Shown here: positions 18,053 to 27,579 of the stretch, in pieces
Numbering within the stretch: position 1 is the first letter of the stretch
Layout: the number at the start of each line of letters is the position of its first letter
Origin: Methylobacter sp.
Lineage (GTDB): Bacteria; Pseudomonadota; Gammaproteobacteria; Methylococcales; Methylomonadaceae
DNA: 64,000 nucleotides
Assembly (NCBI GenBank): GCA_030679035.1
Contig: JAUXTH010000116.1
Coordinates: 19,729-83,728, forward strand
Direction: 5' to 3'
Notes under the pieces: model-generated
Seen by the model: only the letters and a program-made list of their open reading frames with translations
Databases searched by the model: none
What the model was told of the DNA's origin: nothing
Program-made: the position numbers and the translations under genes

Positions 18053-19831
18053 ATGATACATTTTCAAGGCAAATATAGGGCTCACGGCAAAGGCGGCAGT
18101 TTTGCAGGTCGGTCGCATCGGTTCTCTGCCGATGGCGACATTACCGCCCTCCATAACAGCCGAAGGAAAATGGTCGTCGTTTTTATAATGGCTTGTATGG
18201 CGGTGTTGGTGGGCCGTGCGGTCGATTTGCAGGTACTGAATAAACAGTTTCTAAAAGATCAGGGCGACATGCGCCATGTCAGCGATGTGTCGGTTTCGGC
18301 ATACCGGGGCATGATAAAAGACAGAAATGGCGCGCCGCTGGCAATCAGTACTCCTGTCGAGTCCATCTGGATGAATCCGCAAGAGCTAGACTTGGCAAAA
18401 AAGGATGAAATCAGGCAAGTTGAAAAACTGTTGAATTTGTCGAAAGGAAAGGTTGCTGAGCTGGTTAAAGGTGATGCGCACAGGCAGTTTGCTTATATTG
18501 CTCGCCAAATCAGTCCGGTGGTTGCCGAGCAGGTAAAGGCATTGAAGCTTACGGGCATTTATTTCGAACGGGAATTCAAGCGGTTTTATCCTGCCGGAGA
18601 GGTTTCGGCGCATTTAGTCGGATTTACCGATATTGACGATGTAGGTCAGGCCGGGCTGGAGTCGGGATATGAAAGGTCATTAAAAGGAATTCCGGGCAGC
18701 AAGCGGGTTATCAGGGATGGGCAGCGTCGAATTATTGAGGATGTAGAAAATATAAAAGAGCCGGTTGCAGGCAAGAATCTGGAGTTAAGCATTGATCAGC
18801 GCATCCAGTATCTCGCGTATCGGGAGTTGCAGCTGGCGGTTAATCAGCACAAGGCGAAATCAGCGGCACTGGTGGTATTGGATGCAAAGAGCGGGGAAAT
18901 TTTGGCGGCAGTCAATCAGCCGTCATTTAACCCGAATACCCGGAAGAGTTTAAAGGAAGCCCTGTACAGGAACAGGTCGATAACCGACGTCTTCGAGCCG
19001 GGATCAACGGTCAAGCCGTTTGTAGTCGCAGCCGCCTTGGACGGAGGCTATGTCAGTCCGAACGAAGTTTTTGAAACCCACGGGTTTTATCAGGTCGGAA
19101 GTCATGTGGTTAAGGACGTGCACAATTACGGGGCTCTGGATTTGACAGGCGTGCTGAAAAAATCCAGCAATGTGGCGGTCAGTCAGATGGCATTGAGAAT
19201 GCCGCCGGAATACTTTTGGGGAATTTACAATAAGCTGGGTTTTGGCGTTGCAGCAGGCTCCGGTTTCCCTGGAGAAGCCAGTGGGAGCATGCTGGATTAC
19301 CAAAGCTGGCGTGAATTCGACAGGGCGACGTTGTCCTTCGGTTACGGCGTGAGTACATCGGCGTTGCAGTTGGCAAGAGCTTATACGGCATTGGCGGATG
19401 ACGGCATTTTGCACTCGGTCAGCTTGCTAAGACGGGATGAAGATGTAGACGGGCAACGGGTGTTTACAGCCAAGACCGCCAAGCGAGTCAGAGCCATGAT
19501 GGAAACGGTGTTAATGAAAGACGGTACCGCATACGAGGGCAGGGTCGACGGCTACAGCGCCGCCGGCAAGACCGGGACGGTAAAAAAAGCCGGTGTGGGC
19601 GGGTATATCGAGAAAAGTTATTTTTCAGTTTTTGCAGGCATGGCTCCGGCAAATAATCCGCGATTGATTGTCGTGGTCATGGTTGATGAGCCTTCTGCGG
19701 GGCAATACTACGGCGGGATCGTCTCGGCACCGGTGTTTTCCAAAGTCATGGCGGGAGCCTTGAGGATGTTGGAGGTGGCTCCCGACCAGCAGGACAATAT
19801 GCCTATCTTGTTGACGCGGCAAGGTTCATAA
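18053..19831 (+). CDS. ftsI: septal peptidoglycan transpeptidase FtsI (PBP3), with repeat-like N-terminal tail
   Basis: 592 residues. Membrane anchor near residues 40-58, PBP dimerisation domain, then transpeptidase domain with the three class B motifs: STVK in FEPGSTVKPF (Ser near 316), SSN in KKSSNVAVS and KTGT in AAGKTGTVKK. It crosslinks septal peptidoglycan together with FtsW. The cytoplasmic N-tail has GRSHRFSADGDIT, encoded by 18111-18166, which resembles the repeat at the ftsQ 3' end (shared GGTCGCATCGGTTC, with SHRF in the same frame). The tail length is not conserved in the family, so the insert should be harmless. Confidence 0.96.
   Translation: MIHFQGKYRAHGKGGSFAGRSHRFSADGDITALHNSRRKMVVVFIMACMAVLVGRAVDLQVLNKQFLKDQGDMRHVSDVSVSAYRGMIKDRNGAPLAISTPVESIWMNPQELDLAKKDEIRQVEKLLNLSKGKVAELVKGDAHRQFAYIARQISPVVAEQVKALKLTGIYFEREFKRFYPAGEVSAHLVGFTDIDDVGQAGLESGYERSLKGIPGSKRVIRDGQRRIIEDVENIKEPVAGKNLELSIDQRIQYLAYRELQLAVNQHKAKSAALVVLDAKSGEILAAVNQPSFNPNTRKSLKEALYRNRSITDVFEPGSTVKPFVVAAALDGGYVSPNEVFETHGFYQVGSHVVKDVHNYGALDLTGVLKKSSNVAVSQMALRMPPEYFWGIYNKLGFGVAAGSGFPGEASGSMLDYQSWREFDRATLSFGYGVSTSALQLARAYTALADDGILHSVSLLRRDEDVDGQRVFTAKTAKRVRAMMETVLMKDGTAYEGRVDGYSAAGKTGTVKKAGVGGYIEKSYFSVFAGMAPANNPRLIVVVMVDEPSAGQYYGGIVSAPVFSKVMAGALRMLEVAPDQQDNMPILLTRQGS
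18111..18166. repeat. repeat-like segment within the ftsI 5' coding region
   Basis: Shares GGTCGCATCGGTTC, then CCGAT, GCGACA and a CC-rich arm in order with ftsQ 31784-31848 and with lpoA 14229-14250. Encoded peptide begins with SHRF as in ftsQ. Confidence 0.65.
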
Positions 19832-19832
19832 C

Positions 19833-21335
19833 TTGGTATCTACAAGGCTGAAAGATTTATTAAGCGGGCTGGTTTCGCTTCCGGATCAGGACGATAGACC
19901 GGTTACTGGCTTGGCGTTGGATAGCCGGGCGGTGCTTGGCGGTGATGCGTTTATTGCGTTGGCCGGTGCCAAGCAGCATGGCTTGGCGCATGTTGAACAG
20001 GCTATCAATAATGGAGTCTGCGCGGTCATTTTCGATCCGGCCGGGGGTGGCCTGCTGTTGGCAGAGGCTTCGCAATGTAGCGGTTCAAACCATGTGCCGA
20101 TGATCGCAGTGGAAAACCTGGGCTTAAAGCTGGGCGAGCTGGCCGCGCGTTTTTATGGCGATCCATCCCGGTCTATGACGGTGATCGGCATTACCGGCAC
20201 GAATGGCAAAACATCGTGCAGTCAGTTTTTAAGCCAGATGCTCGATGATTGCGGAATTATCGGGACACTCGGCTGGGGAGAATGGGGCAAGCTCAACAAG
20301 ACGCTGAACACTACGCCCGATGCGCTGGCTATTCAGAAAATACTGGCTGAATTACTAAAGAATAAAAAACACACCGTGGCGATGGAAGTTTCCTCGCATG
20401 GCTTGGAGCAAGGCAGGGTCAACGGAGTGATGTTTAAAGGCGCGGTATTTACCAATATCAGCCGCGATCACCTCGATTATCACGGCACGATGGACGCTTA
20501 TGTGCAGGCCAAGCTGGCGCTGCTGAAAACACCGGGTTTAGCTTTCGCGGTGGTGAATTTGGATGATGCATACAGCGGACAGATTATTGCCGCTGTGTCC
20601 GAAGCAGTGCAGTTATGGCAATTTAGCGTCAACGGAAAAACAGCGGATTCAGGCGAGTGTGTTAATGCAGAAAATATACTGCATAAAACCGATGGCATCG
20701 AATTTGATCTGCGTTGGCAAGATCAGCTGAAGCGGGTGAAAGTGCCGCTTTACGGCGACTTTAATGTAGAGAATGTCCTGACCGTTTTGACTGTCATGTT
20801 GGCCATGGGTATTTCGTTGGATGATGCGGCTAAAAGATTGGGGCATATAAAACCGGTTGATGGACGGATGGAGCGATTTGGCGGCAAAACCGATCCATTG
20901 ATATTTGTCGATTATGCCCATACACCAGATGCCTTGGACAAGGTTTTATCCAGCATGCGCAAGCATTGCAAACAGGCTTTATGGGTGGTTTTCGGTTGTG
21001 GCGGCAACAGGGATACCGGTAAGCGCCCGCAAATGGGAAAAATTGCCGAACACTGGGCGGATCATGTGGTGATTACCGATGATAACCCGCGTTACGAAAA
21101 CGGACTGGATATAGTGAATGATATTTTGGCCGGATGTAGAACAGCGAAGGTTGAGGTCATTCAAAACAGAGAACAGGCGATACAAAAAGTCATAACACAA
21201 GCCGCAGTAAATGACTGTGTTGTGATTGCAGGCAAAGGCCATGAACAATATCAGGAAATCAACGGTGTACAACTACCATTTAGCGACAGGCAGGTGGTGA
21301 TGGAAGCGTTAAAAATGAGAACAGAAAACCTGTGA
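19833..21335 (+). CDS. murE: UDP-MurNAc-tripeptide synthetase MurE
   Basis: 500 residues. Mur ligase ATP site GITGTNGKTSCSQFL near residue 113, central motif with HLDYHGTMDAY, and C-terminal DNPRYEN, the DNPR signature of ligases that add meso-diaminopimelate. It makes UDP-MurNAc-L-Ala-D-Glu-mDAP in the cytoplasm, consistent with the L,D-transpeptidase and AmpD substrates in this window. Starts with TTG at 19833, one nucleotide after the ftsI stop; no better start is seen. The stop overlaps murF (GTGA). Confidence 0.96.
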   Translation: MVSTRLKDLLSGLVSLPDQDDRPVTGLALDSRAVLGGDAFIALAGAKQHGLAHVEQAINNGVCAVIFDPAGGGLLLAEASQCSGSNHVPMIAVENLGLKLGELAARFYGDPSRSMTVIGITGTNGKTSCSQFLSQMLDDCGIIGTLGWGEWGKLNKTLNTTPDALAIQKILAELLKNKKHTVAMEVSSHGLEQGRVNGVMFKGAVFTNISRDHLDYHGTMDAYVQAKLALLKTPGLAFAVVNLDDAYSGQIIAAVSEAVQLWQFSVNGKTADSGECVNAENILHKTDGIEFDLRWQDQLKRVKVPLYGDFNVENVLTVLTVMLAMGISLDDAAKRLGHIKPVDGRMERFGGKTDPLIFVDYAHTPDALDKVLSSMRKHCKQALWVVFGCGGNRDTGKRPQMGKIAEHWADHVVITDDNPRYENGLDIVNDILAGCRTAKVEVIQNREQAIQKVITQAAVNDCVVIAGKGHEQYQEINGVQLPFSDRQVVMEALKMRTENL

Positions 21336-22720
21336 AAATGATGCTGAGTGACTGTGCCGAATGTGTGCAGGGGCTGCTGGTTGGGGACGATGTTGAAGTC
21401 TCATCAGTCAGCATCGATACGCGGGCGATAAAGCCAGGCGAGCTTTATGTTGCGATTAAAGGCGATAATTTCGACGGCAATGAGTTCGTGGGCATAGCCG
21501 AGCAAGCAGGTGCTGCGGCAGCCATTGTGCATAAAGGCGTTACGGTAAGCATACCGCATATCGTGGTTGACGATACCCGCCTAGCCTTGGCTGAACTGGC
21601 GGGTGCATGGCGGAACAAAGCGTCGGCGTCGGTCGTCGGCATTACCGGCAGTAACGGCAAGACCACCGTCAAGGAAATGGTGGCGGCCATATTGGGTATC
21701 AATGGAAATACCTTGTTTACCCAAGGCAACCTGAATAATGACATCGGCGTACCCTTAACCTTGTTGCGCTTGAACGAACAACATCGGTATGCCGTTATCG
21801 AGATGGGCGCAAACCATCCGGGCGAGATTGAATACACCAGTCGCTATGCGCAGGCGGATGTTGCGATCATCACCAATGTGGGGCCTGCGCATATAGAAGG
21901 TTTTGGCAGCGTTGACGGCGTCGCCAAGGCCAAAGGGGAAATAATCGAGACTCTTAAGCAAGACGGCGTGGCTGTGCTTAATCGCGATGATGATTATTTC
22001 GACTACTGGCAAATGGTAGCTGGAACAAGAAAAGTCATATCGTTTGGTATCGATGAACGAGCGGATGTTAAAGCGCATTCCGTTAAAACGGAAATTATTA
22101 GCCATGCGTTCGCCACGACTTTTGAGCTGGCGACCGCAAAAGGCGAGTTGACGGTAAAACTAAAGCTTGCCGGCCGGCATAACGTTGTCAACGCATTGGC
22201 GGCAACTGCGGCCTGTATGGCGATGGGCATTGATCTGCAACAGATAAAACAGGGACTGGAAAGCGTAAAGCCGGTCACCGGGCGATTGCAGCCGTTGGTA
22301 AGTCGTTTAGGCAATATTGTTATCGATGATACCTATAACGCCAATTCAGCTTCATTGAAGGCGGGACTGGATGTGCTGGCTGGCTGTGAAGGGAAACGCT
22401 GGCTGGTGTTAGGGGCTTTTGGCGAATTGGGGCCTGAGAGTCCAAAAATACACGAACAAATGGGTGAATTAATCAAATCAAGTGGTGTCGCGCGTCTCCT
22501 GGCTATAGGTTCTGATGCCCGAAATACTGTAAAGGTTTTTGGCAAAGGAGCCGCTTTTTTTGATACTCAAGATGAGTTGATTGAAGCGTTAAAACAAGAA
22601 CTCAAAGGCGATGAAGCAATTTTGATCAAAGGGTCAAGGGCTCAGCGCATGGAAAATGTAGTGGCCGCGCTGGTTGAAAGCTTCCGCTCCTGCTCACGCG
22701 CCTTACCTACATCCATGTAG
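21332..22720 (+). CDS. murF: UDP-MurNAc-pentapeptide synthetase MurF, repeat-derived C-terminus
   Basis: 462 residues. ATP site [14 protein letters not shown] near residue 108, [11 protein letters not shown] and [17 protein letters not shown]. It adds D-Ala-D-Ala, the Ddl product, to the tripeptide. The GTG start overlaps the murE stop; ATG 21338 or 21341 are alternatives. The last dozen residues ([12 protein letters not shown]) are encoded by CGCTCCTGCTCACGCGCC plus a CCTACATCCATGTAGG palindrome, and the stop codon itself is supplied by that palindrome, so the native C-terminus has probably been replaced. Confidence 0.96.
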   Translation: MKMMLSDCAECVQGLLVGDDVEVSSVSIDTRAIKPGELYVAIKGDNFDGNEFVGIAEQAGAAAAIVHKGVTVSIPHIVVDDTRLALAELAGAWRNKASASVVGITGSNGKTTVKEMVAAILGINGNTLFTQGNLNNDIGVPLTLLRLNEQHRYAVIEMGANHPGEIEYTSRYAQADVAIITNVGPAHIEGFGSVDGVAKAKGEIIETLKQDGVAVLNRDDDYFDYWQMVAGTRKVISFGIDERADVKAHSVKTEIISHAFATTFELATAKGELTVKLKLAGRHNVVNALAATAACMAMGIDLQQIKQGLESVKPVTGRLQPLVSRLGNIVIDDTYNANSASLKAGLDVLAGCEGKRWLVLGAFGELGPESPKIHEQMGELIKSSGVARLLAIGSDARNTVKVFGKGAAFFDTQDELIEALKQELKGDEAILIKGSRAQRMENVVAALVESFRSCSRALPTSM

Positions 22721-22723
22721 GCA
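22683..22723. repeat. palindromic repeat forming the murF 3' end
   Basis: CCGCTCCTGCTCACGCG followed by the palindrome GCCTTACCTACATCCATGTA...GGC. The TAG within it terminates murF. AAGCTTCCGCTCC just before it is shared with the odd segment in phoR. Confidence 0.6.
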
Positions 22724-22740
22724 TAATTTCAGGATATAGA

Positions 22741-23823
22741 ATGTTACTTTATTTTGCAGATTACTTAATGACCTTTGATGGCGGATTCAGGGTATTCCAT
22801 TACCTGACCTTTCGCGCCATTCTTGGAGCCTTAACCTCGCTGATGATTTCTTTTATGATCGGGCCGGTCATGATCAGGAAATTAAGCAGCAACAAGATCG
22901 GGCAAAGTATTCGCGAGTTGGGGCCCCAATCGCATTATGAGAAGAAAGGCACACCCACCATGGGCGGAACCTTGATACTGGTTGCCATTGCATTCAGCAC
23001 TCTGTTGTGGGCGGATCTGAGCAACCGCTATATCTGGGTCATTTTATTAGTGACTCTGGGTTACGGCATCATCGGTTTTATCGATGATTACAGAAAAGTC
23101 GTCAAGGGTAACAGCGACGGGTTGTCGGCAAAAGCCAAATATTCCTGGCAATCGGTCATAGGCTTAATGGCGGCAGTTTTCTTGTATAAAACCGCAATAC
23201 TGCCGGCGGAAACGCAATTGATAGTCCCGTTCTTTAAGGACGTCATGCTGGATATGGGCTGGTTGTATATAGTGCTGACCTATTTTGTGATTGTTGGAAC
23301 CAGCAACGCCGTCAACCTGACTGATGGTTTGGACGGACTGGCGATTATGCCGACCGTGATGGTTGCGACTGGTTTGGGGATTTTTGCTTACTTATCCGGC
23401 CATGTGACCTTCTCGCAATATCTGGCGATACCCTATTTGCCCAATGCCGGGGAACTGATCGTATTTTGCGCCGCTTTGGTCGGAGCGGGACTGGGCTTTT
23501 TGTGGTTTAACGCCTATCCCGCGATGGTGTTCATGGGCGATGTCGGCGCGTTGGCGCTGGGCGGCGCTTTGGGCGTTTTGGCGGTGCTGGTCAGGCAGGA
23601 AATCGTGTTGATGATTATGGGTGGTGTCTTCGTCATGGAAACGGTGTCGGTGATTATTCAAGTGGCCTCGTTCAAAATGACCGGAAAACGCGTCTTTCGG
23701 ATGGCGCCGATACACCATCATTTTGAATTGAAAGGCTGGCCGGAACCTCGCGTTATTGTGCGCTTCTGGATTATTACAGTCATCCTGGTGTTGATTGGCT
23801 TGGCTACTTTGAAACTGAGATAA
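22741..23823 (+). CDS. mraY: phospho-MurNAc-pentapeptide translocase MraY
   Basis: 360 residues, ten hydrophobic segments. Signature motifs: KKGTPTMGG near residue 70, [10 protein letters not shown] with the Asp pair, [10 protein letters not shown] near 190 and the C-terminal [15 protein letters not shown]. It transfers phospho-MurNAc-pentapeptide to undecaprenyl phosphate, producing lipid I at the inner membrane. An AGGATATAG ribosome site precedes the ATG, 20 nt after murF. Confidence 0.97.
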   Translation: MLLYFADYLMTFDGGFRVFHYLTFRAILGALTSLMISFMIGPVMIRKLSSNKIGQSIRELGPQSHYEKKGTPTMGGTLILVAIAFSTLLWADLSNRYIWVILLVTLGYGIIGFIDDYRKVVKGNSDGLSAKAKYSWQSVIGLMAAVFLYKTAILPAETQLIVPFFKDVMLDMGWLYIVLTYFVIVGTSNAVNLTDGLDGLAIMPTVMVATGLGIFAYLSGHVTFSQYLAIPYLPNAGELIVFCAALVGAGLGFLWFNAYPAMVFMGDVGALALGGALGVLAVLVRQEIVLMIMGGVFVMETVSVIIQVASFKMTGKRVFRMAPIHHHFELKGWPEPRVIVRFWIITVILVLIGLATLKLR

Positions 23824-23826
23824 GAA

Positions 23827-25236
23827 ATGGATAGTGCAGCGATTACAGCATTATTGAAAAAGAATTTTGCACTGGATCCGCAAACGGCCAAGGTGCTGGT
23901 CGTGGGCTTGGGCGACACGGGAATTTCGGTTGCGCATTATTTGCAAAGCTTAGACTTTAAATTCGCCATTATCGATAGCCGCGTCAAGCCGCCGATGATG
24001 GATGAGTTTTTTCAGCAAATGCCCGATACGCCGGTATTTACCGGCGGTTTTGACGAGGCGGCGTTTAAGGTGGCGACGCATCTGGTGGTCAGTCCCGGCG
24101 TATCGCTGAATGAACAGGCGATCATAAAAGCCGTTGCCAATGGCTCGAAAATAGTCAGCGATATTGACCTGTTTGCCTGTTCAGTCGATGCGCCGATTGT
24201 TGCGATCAGCGGCTCCAACGGCAAAAGCACCGTGACGACTATGCTCGGTGAAATGGCAAAAGCGGCGGGAATGGAAGTAGGCGTAGGCGGGAATCTGGGC
24301 ACACCTGCACTGGATTTGCTGGCGTTAAATGCGCAGCTTTACGTGCTGGAATTATCCAGTTTTCAACTGGAGCGTACGTCAGCCCTGAATGCGGCGGCTG
24401 CGACGGTGCTCAATGTCAGCGCCGATCATCTGGACAGGCATGCCGATTTAGCCGAATACGCACGGGAAAAACAAAGGGTTTTCAGGGGCGACGGCGCCAT
24501 GATCATCAATATCGATGATCCTGTTGTCAATACGATGCGGGATGCTCTTAGGAAGACAGTCACCTTCTCGATTAACAAGAAAGCCGATTTCCACCTTGCG
24601 TTCGAAGGCGAGACGGAATATCTGATGCACAACGAGTCGTGCCTGATGCCACTGGCTGAATTGCCGCTTGAAGGCAGGCATAACGCGGCTAATGCCTTGG
24701 CCGCATTGGCCTTGGGCGTGGCTGTGGGCTTGGATGAACAGATCATGTGCGATGCCTTGCGCAAATTTAAAGGGCTGAGCCACAGGATGCAGCGCGTCGC
24801 AGAGATTCGCGGGGTCACCTGGGTTAATGACTCGAAAGCAACCAACATCGGCGCTTGCGTCGCCGCTTTGCAGGGCTATGCGCGCAAGGTGATTTTGATT
24901 GCCGGCGGCGATGCGAAAGGCGCCGATATGAATGAATTGACGCCTGCGATCAAGGAAAAAGCAAAAAGCGTGGTGTTGATGGGCAAGGATGCGGGCTTGA
25001 TAAAACAAGCCCTGAACGGCTGCGTTCCGGTCTATTCCGCAGGCAACATGGTAGAAGCGGTGCAGATTGCCGCGAGCCTTGCCGATGCCGGCGAGAGCGT
25101 GTTGCTGTCTCCTGCCTGCGCCAGCCTTGATCAATATAAAAATTACCAGGATCGGGGCGAAAAATTTACCAAGGCGGTGCTGGCGCTGGTTGACCGCGCT
25201 GCATCGCCAAAAACGCCCTTTATGGCGACCATATGA
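23827..25236 (+). CDS. murD: UDP-MurNAc-L-alanine--D-glutamate ligase MurD
   Basis: 469 residues. Rossmann-like N-terminus VLVVGLGDTGISVAHYL, ATP site AISGSNGKSTVTTMLGEM near residue 123, VLNVSADHLDRH and the C-terminal LLSPACASLDQYKNYQDRG. It adds D-glutamate to UDP-MurNAc-L-Ala. Starts 3 nt after mraY and ends 25 nt before ftsW, the usual order. Confidence 0.97.
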   Translation: MDSAAITALLKKNFALDPQTAKVLVVGLGDTGISVAHYLQSLDFKFAIIDSRVKPPMMDEFFQQMPDTPVFTGGFDEAAFKVATHLVVSPGVSLNEQAIIKAVANGSKIVSDIDLFACSVDAPIVAISGSNGKSTVTTMLGEMAKAAGMEVGVGGNLGTPALDLLALNAQLYVLELSSFQLERTSALNAAAATVLNVSADHLDRHADLAEYAREKQRVFRGDGAMIINIDDPVVNTMRDALRKTVTFSINKKADFHLAFEGETEYLMHNESCLMPLAELPLEGRHNAANALAALALGVAVGLDEQIMCDALRKFKGLSHRMQRVAEIRGVTWVNDSKATNIGACVAALQGYARKVILIAGGDAKGADMNELTPAIKEKAKSVVLMGKDAGLIKQALNGCVPVYSAGNMVEAVQIAASLADAGESVLLSPACASLDQYKNYQDRGEKFTKAVLALVDRAASPKTPFMATI

Positions 25237-25261
25237 ACAATCAGCAACGCCGGGAGCACTA

Positions 25262-26413
25262 ATGAAAGCACGGGCTGGGCGATTTCATTTTGATTCGGTA
25301 TTGCTTTTCGTGAGCATCAGTTTACTGCTGATCGGCTATGTGATGGTGGCATCCGCATCATTGCATCTGGGCATAAAACTGGCCGGAGACGGTTTTTATT
25401 ATCCGATCAGGCAGTTGATGCATATCGGCTTGGGGCTGATTTTCGGCGGCGGCGTGGCGGCAGTCCCGATGCGGGTCTGGGAACAGAATGGCCCCCGGTT
25501 GTTTTTAGTCGGATTGCTGTTATTGATTATCGTGTTGATCCCCGGCTTGGGCGTAAAGGTAAACGGCAGCGTGCGCTGGCTGTCGTTGGGCGGAATCAGG
25601 ATACAGGTATCCGAAGTGGTTAAGTTTTTTTCCGTCATTTATATGGCCGGGTATGTCACTCGATATCAGGAGTCGGTGCAGAACGCGGCTTTTGGGCTGC
25701 TCAAACCGCTGGGGCTGTTTTCGGTGGCCAGCCTGTTGTTGTTGTTGGAACCGGATTTCGGCTCGGCCGTCGTGATCATAATGATAGCGATGGGCATCAT
25801 GTTTTTAGCCGGCGCGAGATTATCGCAATTTATTGTACTGCTGCTGGTAATTGGCGTACTGGCCATGTTGCTGGTTTATTTTTCGCCTTATCGTCTGGTT
25901 CGGGTCACCAGCTTCATGGATCCTTGGGCTGATCCGTTGAAAAGCGGATTCCAGTTAGTCCAGGCGCTGATTTCGTTCGGGCGCGGGGAGTGGCTGGGCG
26001 TAGGCTTGGGCAGCGGCGTGCAAAAATTATTTTATTTACCCGAAGCCCACACGGATTTTCTGTTCTCGGTGATCGGTGAAGAATTGGGTTTCCTGGGCGT
26101 GATTACCGTGATTGGTTTATTTGCGTTGTTGGTCTGGCGCGCTTTTGCAATCGGCTTGGCCGCCGAACAGGCAGGTCAACGGTTTTCCGCATTTGTCGCT
26201 TATGGCTTGGGGATTTGGTTTGGCTTTCAGTCGTTCGTCAACATGGGTGTCAATATGGGCGTTTTGCCGACTAAAGGCCTGACCCTGCCGTTGATGAGTT
26301 ATGGCGGCGGCAGCATGATGATCATGTGCTGTGCTGTTGCACTGCTATTCCGGGTGCAAAGCGAAGTTGCCGAACTCAATGGCGGAGCATCAAAGAGAAG
26401 TCGTCATGGGTAA
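25262..26413 (+). CDS. ftsW: septal peptidoglycan glycosyltransferase FtsW
   Basis: 383 residues from ATG 25262, preceded by CCGGGAGCAC. Ten membrane segments of the SEDS family. Characteristic pieces: NGSVRWLSLGGIRIQVSE, LEPDFGSAVVI with the catalytic-region Asp, LPEAHTDFLFSVIGEELGF and GLTLPLMSYGGGS. It polymerises lipid II at the septum with FtsI. The frame is open into murD upstream, but that portion is a shadow. Overlaps murG by 8 nt. Confidence 0.97.
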   Translation: MKARAGRFHFDSVLLFVSISLLLIGYVMVASASLHLGIKLAGDGFYYPIRQLMHIGLGLIFGGGVAAVPMRVWEQNGPRLFLVGLLLLIIVLIPGLGVKVNGSVRWLSLGGIRIQVSEVVKFFSVIYMAGYVTRYQESVQNAAFGLLKPLGLFSVASLLLLLEPDFGSAVVIIMIAMGIMFLAGARLSQFIVLLLVIGVLAMLLVYFSPYRLVRVTSFMDPWADPLKSGFQLVQALISFGRGEWLGVGLGSGVQKLFYLPEAHTDFLFSVIGEELGFLGVITVIGLFALLVWRAFAIGLAAEQAGQRFSAFVAYGLGIWFGFQSFVNMGVNMGVLPTKGLTLPLMSYGGGSMMIMCCAVALLFRVQSEVAELNGGASKRSRHG

Positions 26414-27509
26414 AAGCATCGTCATTATGGCTGGCGGAACCGGCGGACATGTGTTCCCGGCGCTGGCGGTGGCGCAAGAGTTGATCGAAAAAGGCTGGCA
26501 GGTTAGCTGGCTGGGCACGCAGAAAGGACTGGAAGGTCGCGTGATACCGGAACAAGGCATAGAGATCGACTGGTTATCGGTTGCCGGTGTCCGGGGCAAA
26601 GGCTGGCTGTCGAAAATAACCGCTGTATTTTTGTTGATCAAGGCCTGCATTCAGGCAATGAAAATATTACGGCAGCGCAAACCGGATGTGGTGTTGGGAA
26701 TGGGTGGTTTTGTCGCGGGGCCTGGCGGACTGATGGCAAAACTATTAGGCATACCGCTGATCATTCATGAGCAAAATCGGGTGCCGGGAACCACCAACCG
26801 ATTGTTGGCCCGCATGGCCAACCAGGTATTGGAGGCATTTCCTGACAGCTTTGATAAAAAGCTTAATGCCAAATTCACCGGAAACCCGCTCAGAAAACAG
26901 TTTACAAAATCTGCTGTAGGGGTATCCCTTGTGGATACCCATGCGATACGCGAACAATGGACACCCACAAGGGGTGGCCCTACAGAATCGAGGATTAACA
27001 TTCTGGTCGTTGGCGGCAGCCAGGGAGCTCAGGTATTGAACGAAGTTGTGCCTGAGGCACTGGCCGAATTAAATAATGTAGAAGTAAGGCACCAAACCGG
27101 CGCAGCCATGCAGAAGCAAGTCGAGAGCCGGTATAAAGAATTAGGCGTGAACGCGGAAGCCCAGGTCTTTATAGAAGATATGGTGTCGGCCTATCAATGG
27201 GCGGATCTGGTGATTTGCAGATCCGGCGCAATGACCGTCAGCGAAGTGGCGGCAGCTGGGGTTCCGGCCATTTTTATACCGTTGCCGAATGCGATAGACG
27301 ATCATCAAACAGCCAATGCCCGGTATTTAACCGATGCCGGTGCAGGGCTGCTGTTGATGCAAAAAGATTTGAACGCAGCAACGCTGGTAGAACACATAAC
27401 AAAGGTACTGAAGCAATTGGATGTAATGAGTAAAACAGCAAAAGAATACGCACGCTTGGATGCAACGGAAATCGTTGCCGGTGTTTGCATGGCCGAGGCG
27501 GGATTATGA
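26406..27509 (+). CDS. murG: lipid II synthase MurG with a 24-codon palindromic insert
   Basis: About 367 residues. GT-B fold: N-terminal [31 protein letters not shown]-domain [17 protein letters not shown] and [24 protein letters not shown]. It transfers GlcNAc to lipid I on the inner face of the membrane. Between TGNPLRKQF and [10 protein letters not shown], where relatives have a short linker, the protein carries about 24 extra residues ([18 protein letters not shown] and on) encoded by a 72-nt element with inverted ends. The insert is in frame at the interdomain linker, so the enzyme is probably active. Overlaps ftsW by 8 nt. Confidence 0.96.
   Translation: MGKSIVIMAGGTGGHVFPALAVAQELIEKGWQVSWLGTQKGLEGRVIPEQGIEIDWLSVAGVRGKGWLSKITAVFLLIKACIQAMKILRQRKPDVVLGMGGFVAGPGGLMAKLLGIPLIIHEQNRVPGTTNRLLARMANQVLEAFPDSFDKKLNAKFTGNPLRKQFTKSAVGVSLVDTHAIREQWTPTRGGPTESRINILVVGGSQGAQVLNEVVPEALAELNNVEVRHQTGAAMQKQVESRYKELGVNAEAQVFIEDMVSAYQWADLVICRSGAMTVSEVAAAGVPAIFIPLPNAIDDHQTANARYLTDAGAGLLLMQKDLNAATLVEHITKVLKQLDVMSKTAKEYARLDATEIVAGVCMAEAGL
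26914..26985. repeat. 72-bp inverted-repeat element inserted in frame in murG
   Basis: The ends are inverted repeats of about 21 bp: CTGTAGGG...TCCCTTGTGG on the left and CCACAAGGGGTGGCCCTACA plus G on the right, with about 3 mismatches. The length is exactly 24 codons with no stop. Partial relatives beginning CTGTAGGG occur at 42050 and about 49341. Confidence 0.85.
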
Positions 27510-27527
27510 CAAATCGACAGGAATGGC

Positions 27528-27578
27528 GATTTGCACGCACGCCAGTGCGCCCGCAGGGTGGCGTACAGGGAGGTACGC
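27528..27578. repeat. palindromic element between murG and murC that supplies the murC ribosome site
   Basis: GCACGCACGCCAGTGCGC followed by GGTGGCGTACAGGGAGGTAC. The GCGTAC...GTACGC palindrome contains the GGGAGG that serves as the Shine-Dalgarno of murC, 8 nt before its ATG. Confidence 0.5.
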
Positions 27579-27579
27579 A

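Noticed and set aside
27460..27579. Extended N-terminus for murC
   Set aside because: Overlaps murG and a palindromic repeat; MurC homology and ribosome site point to 27580.
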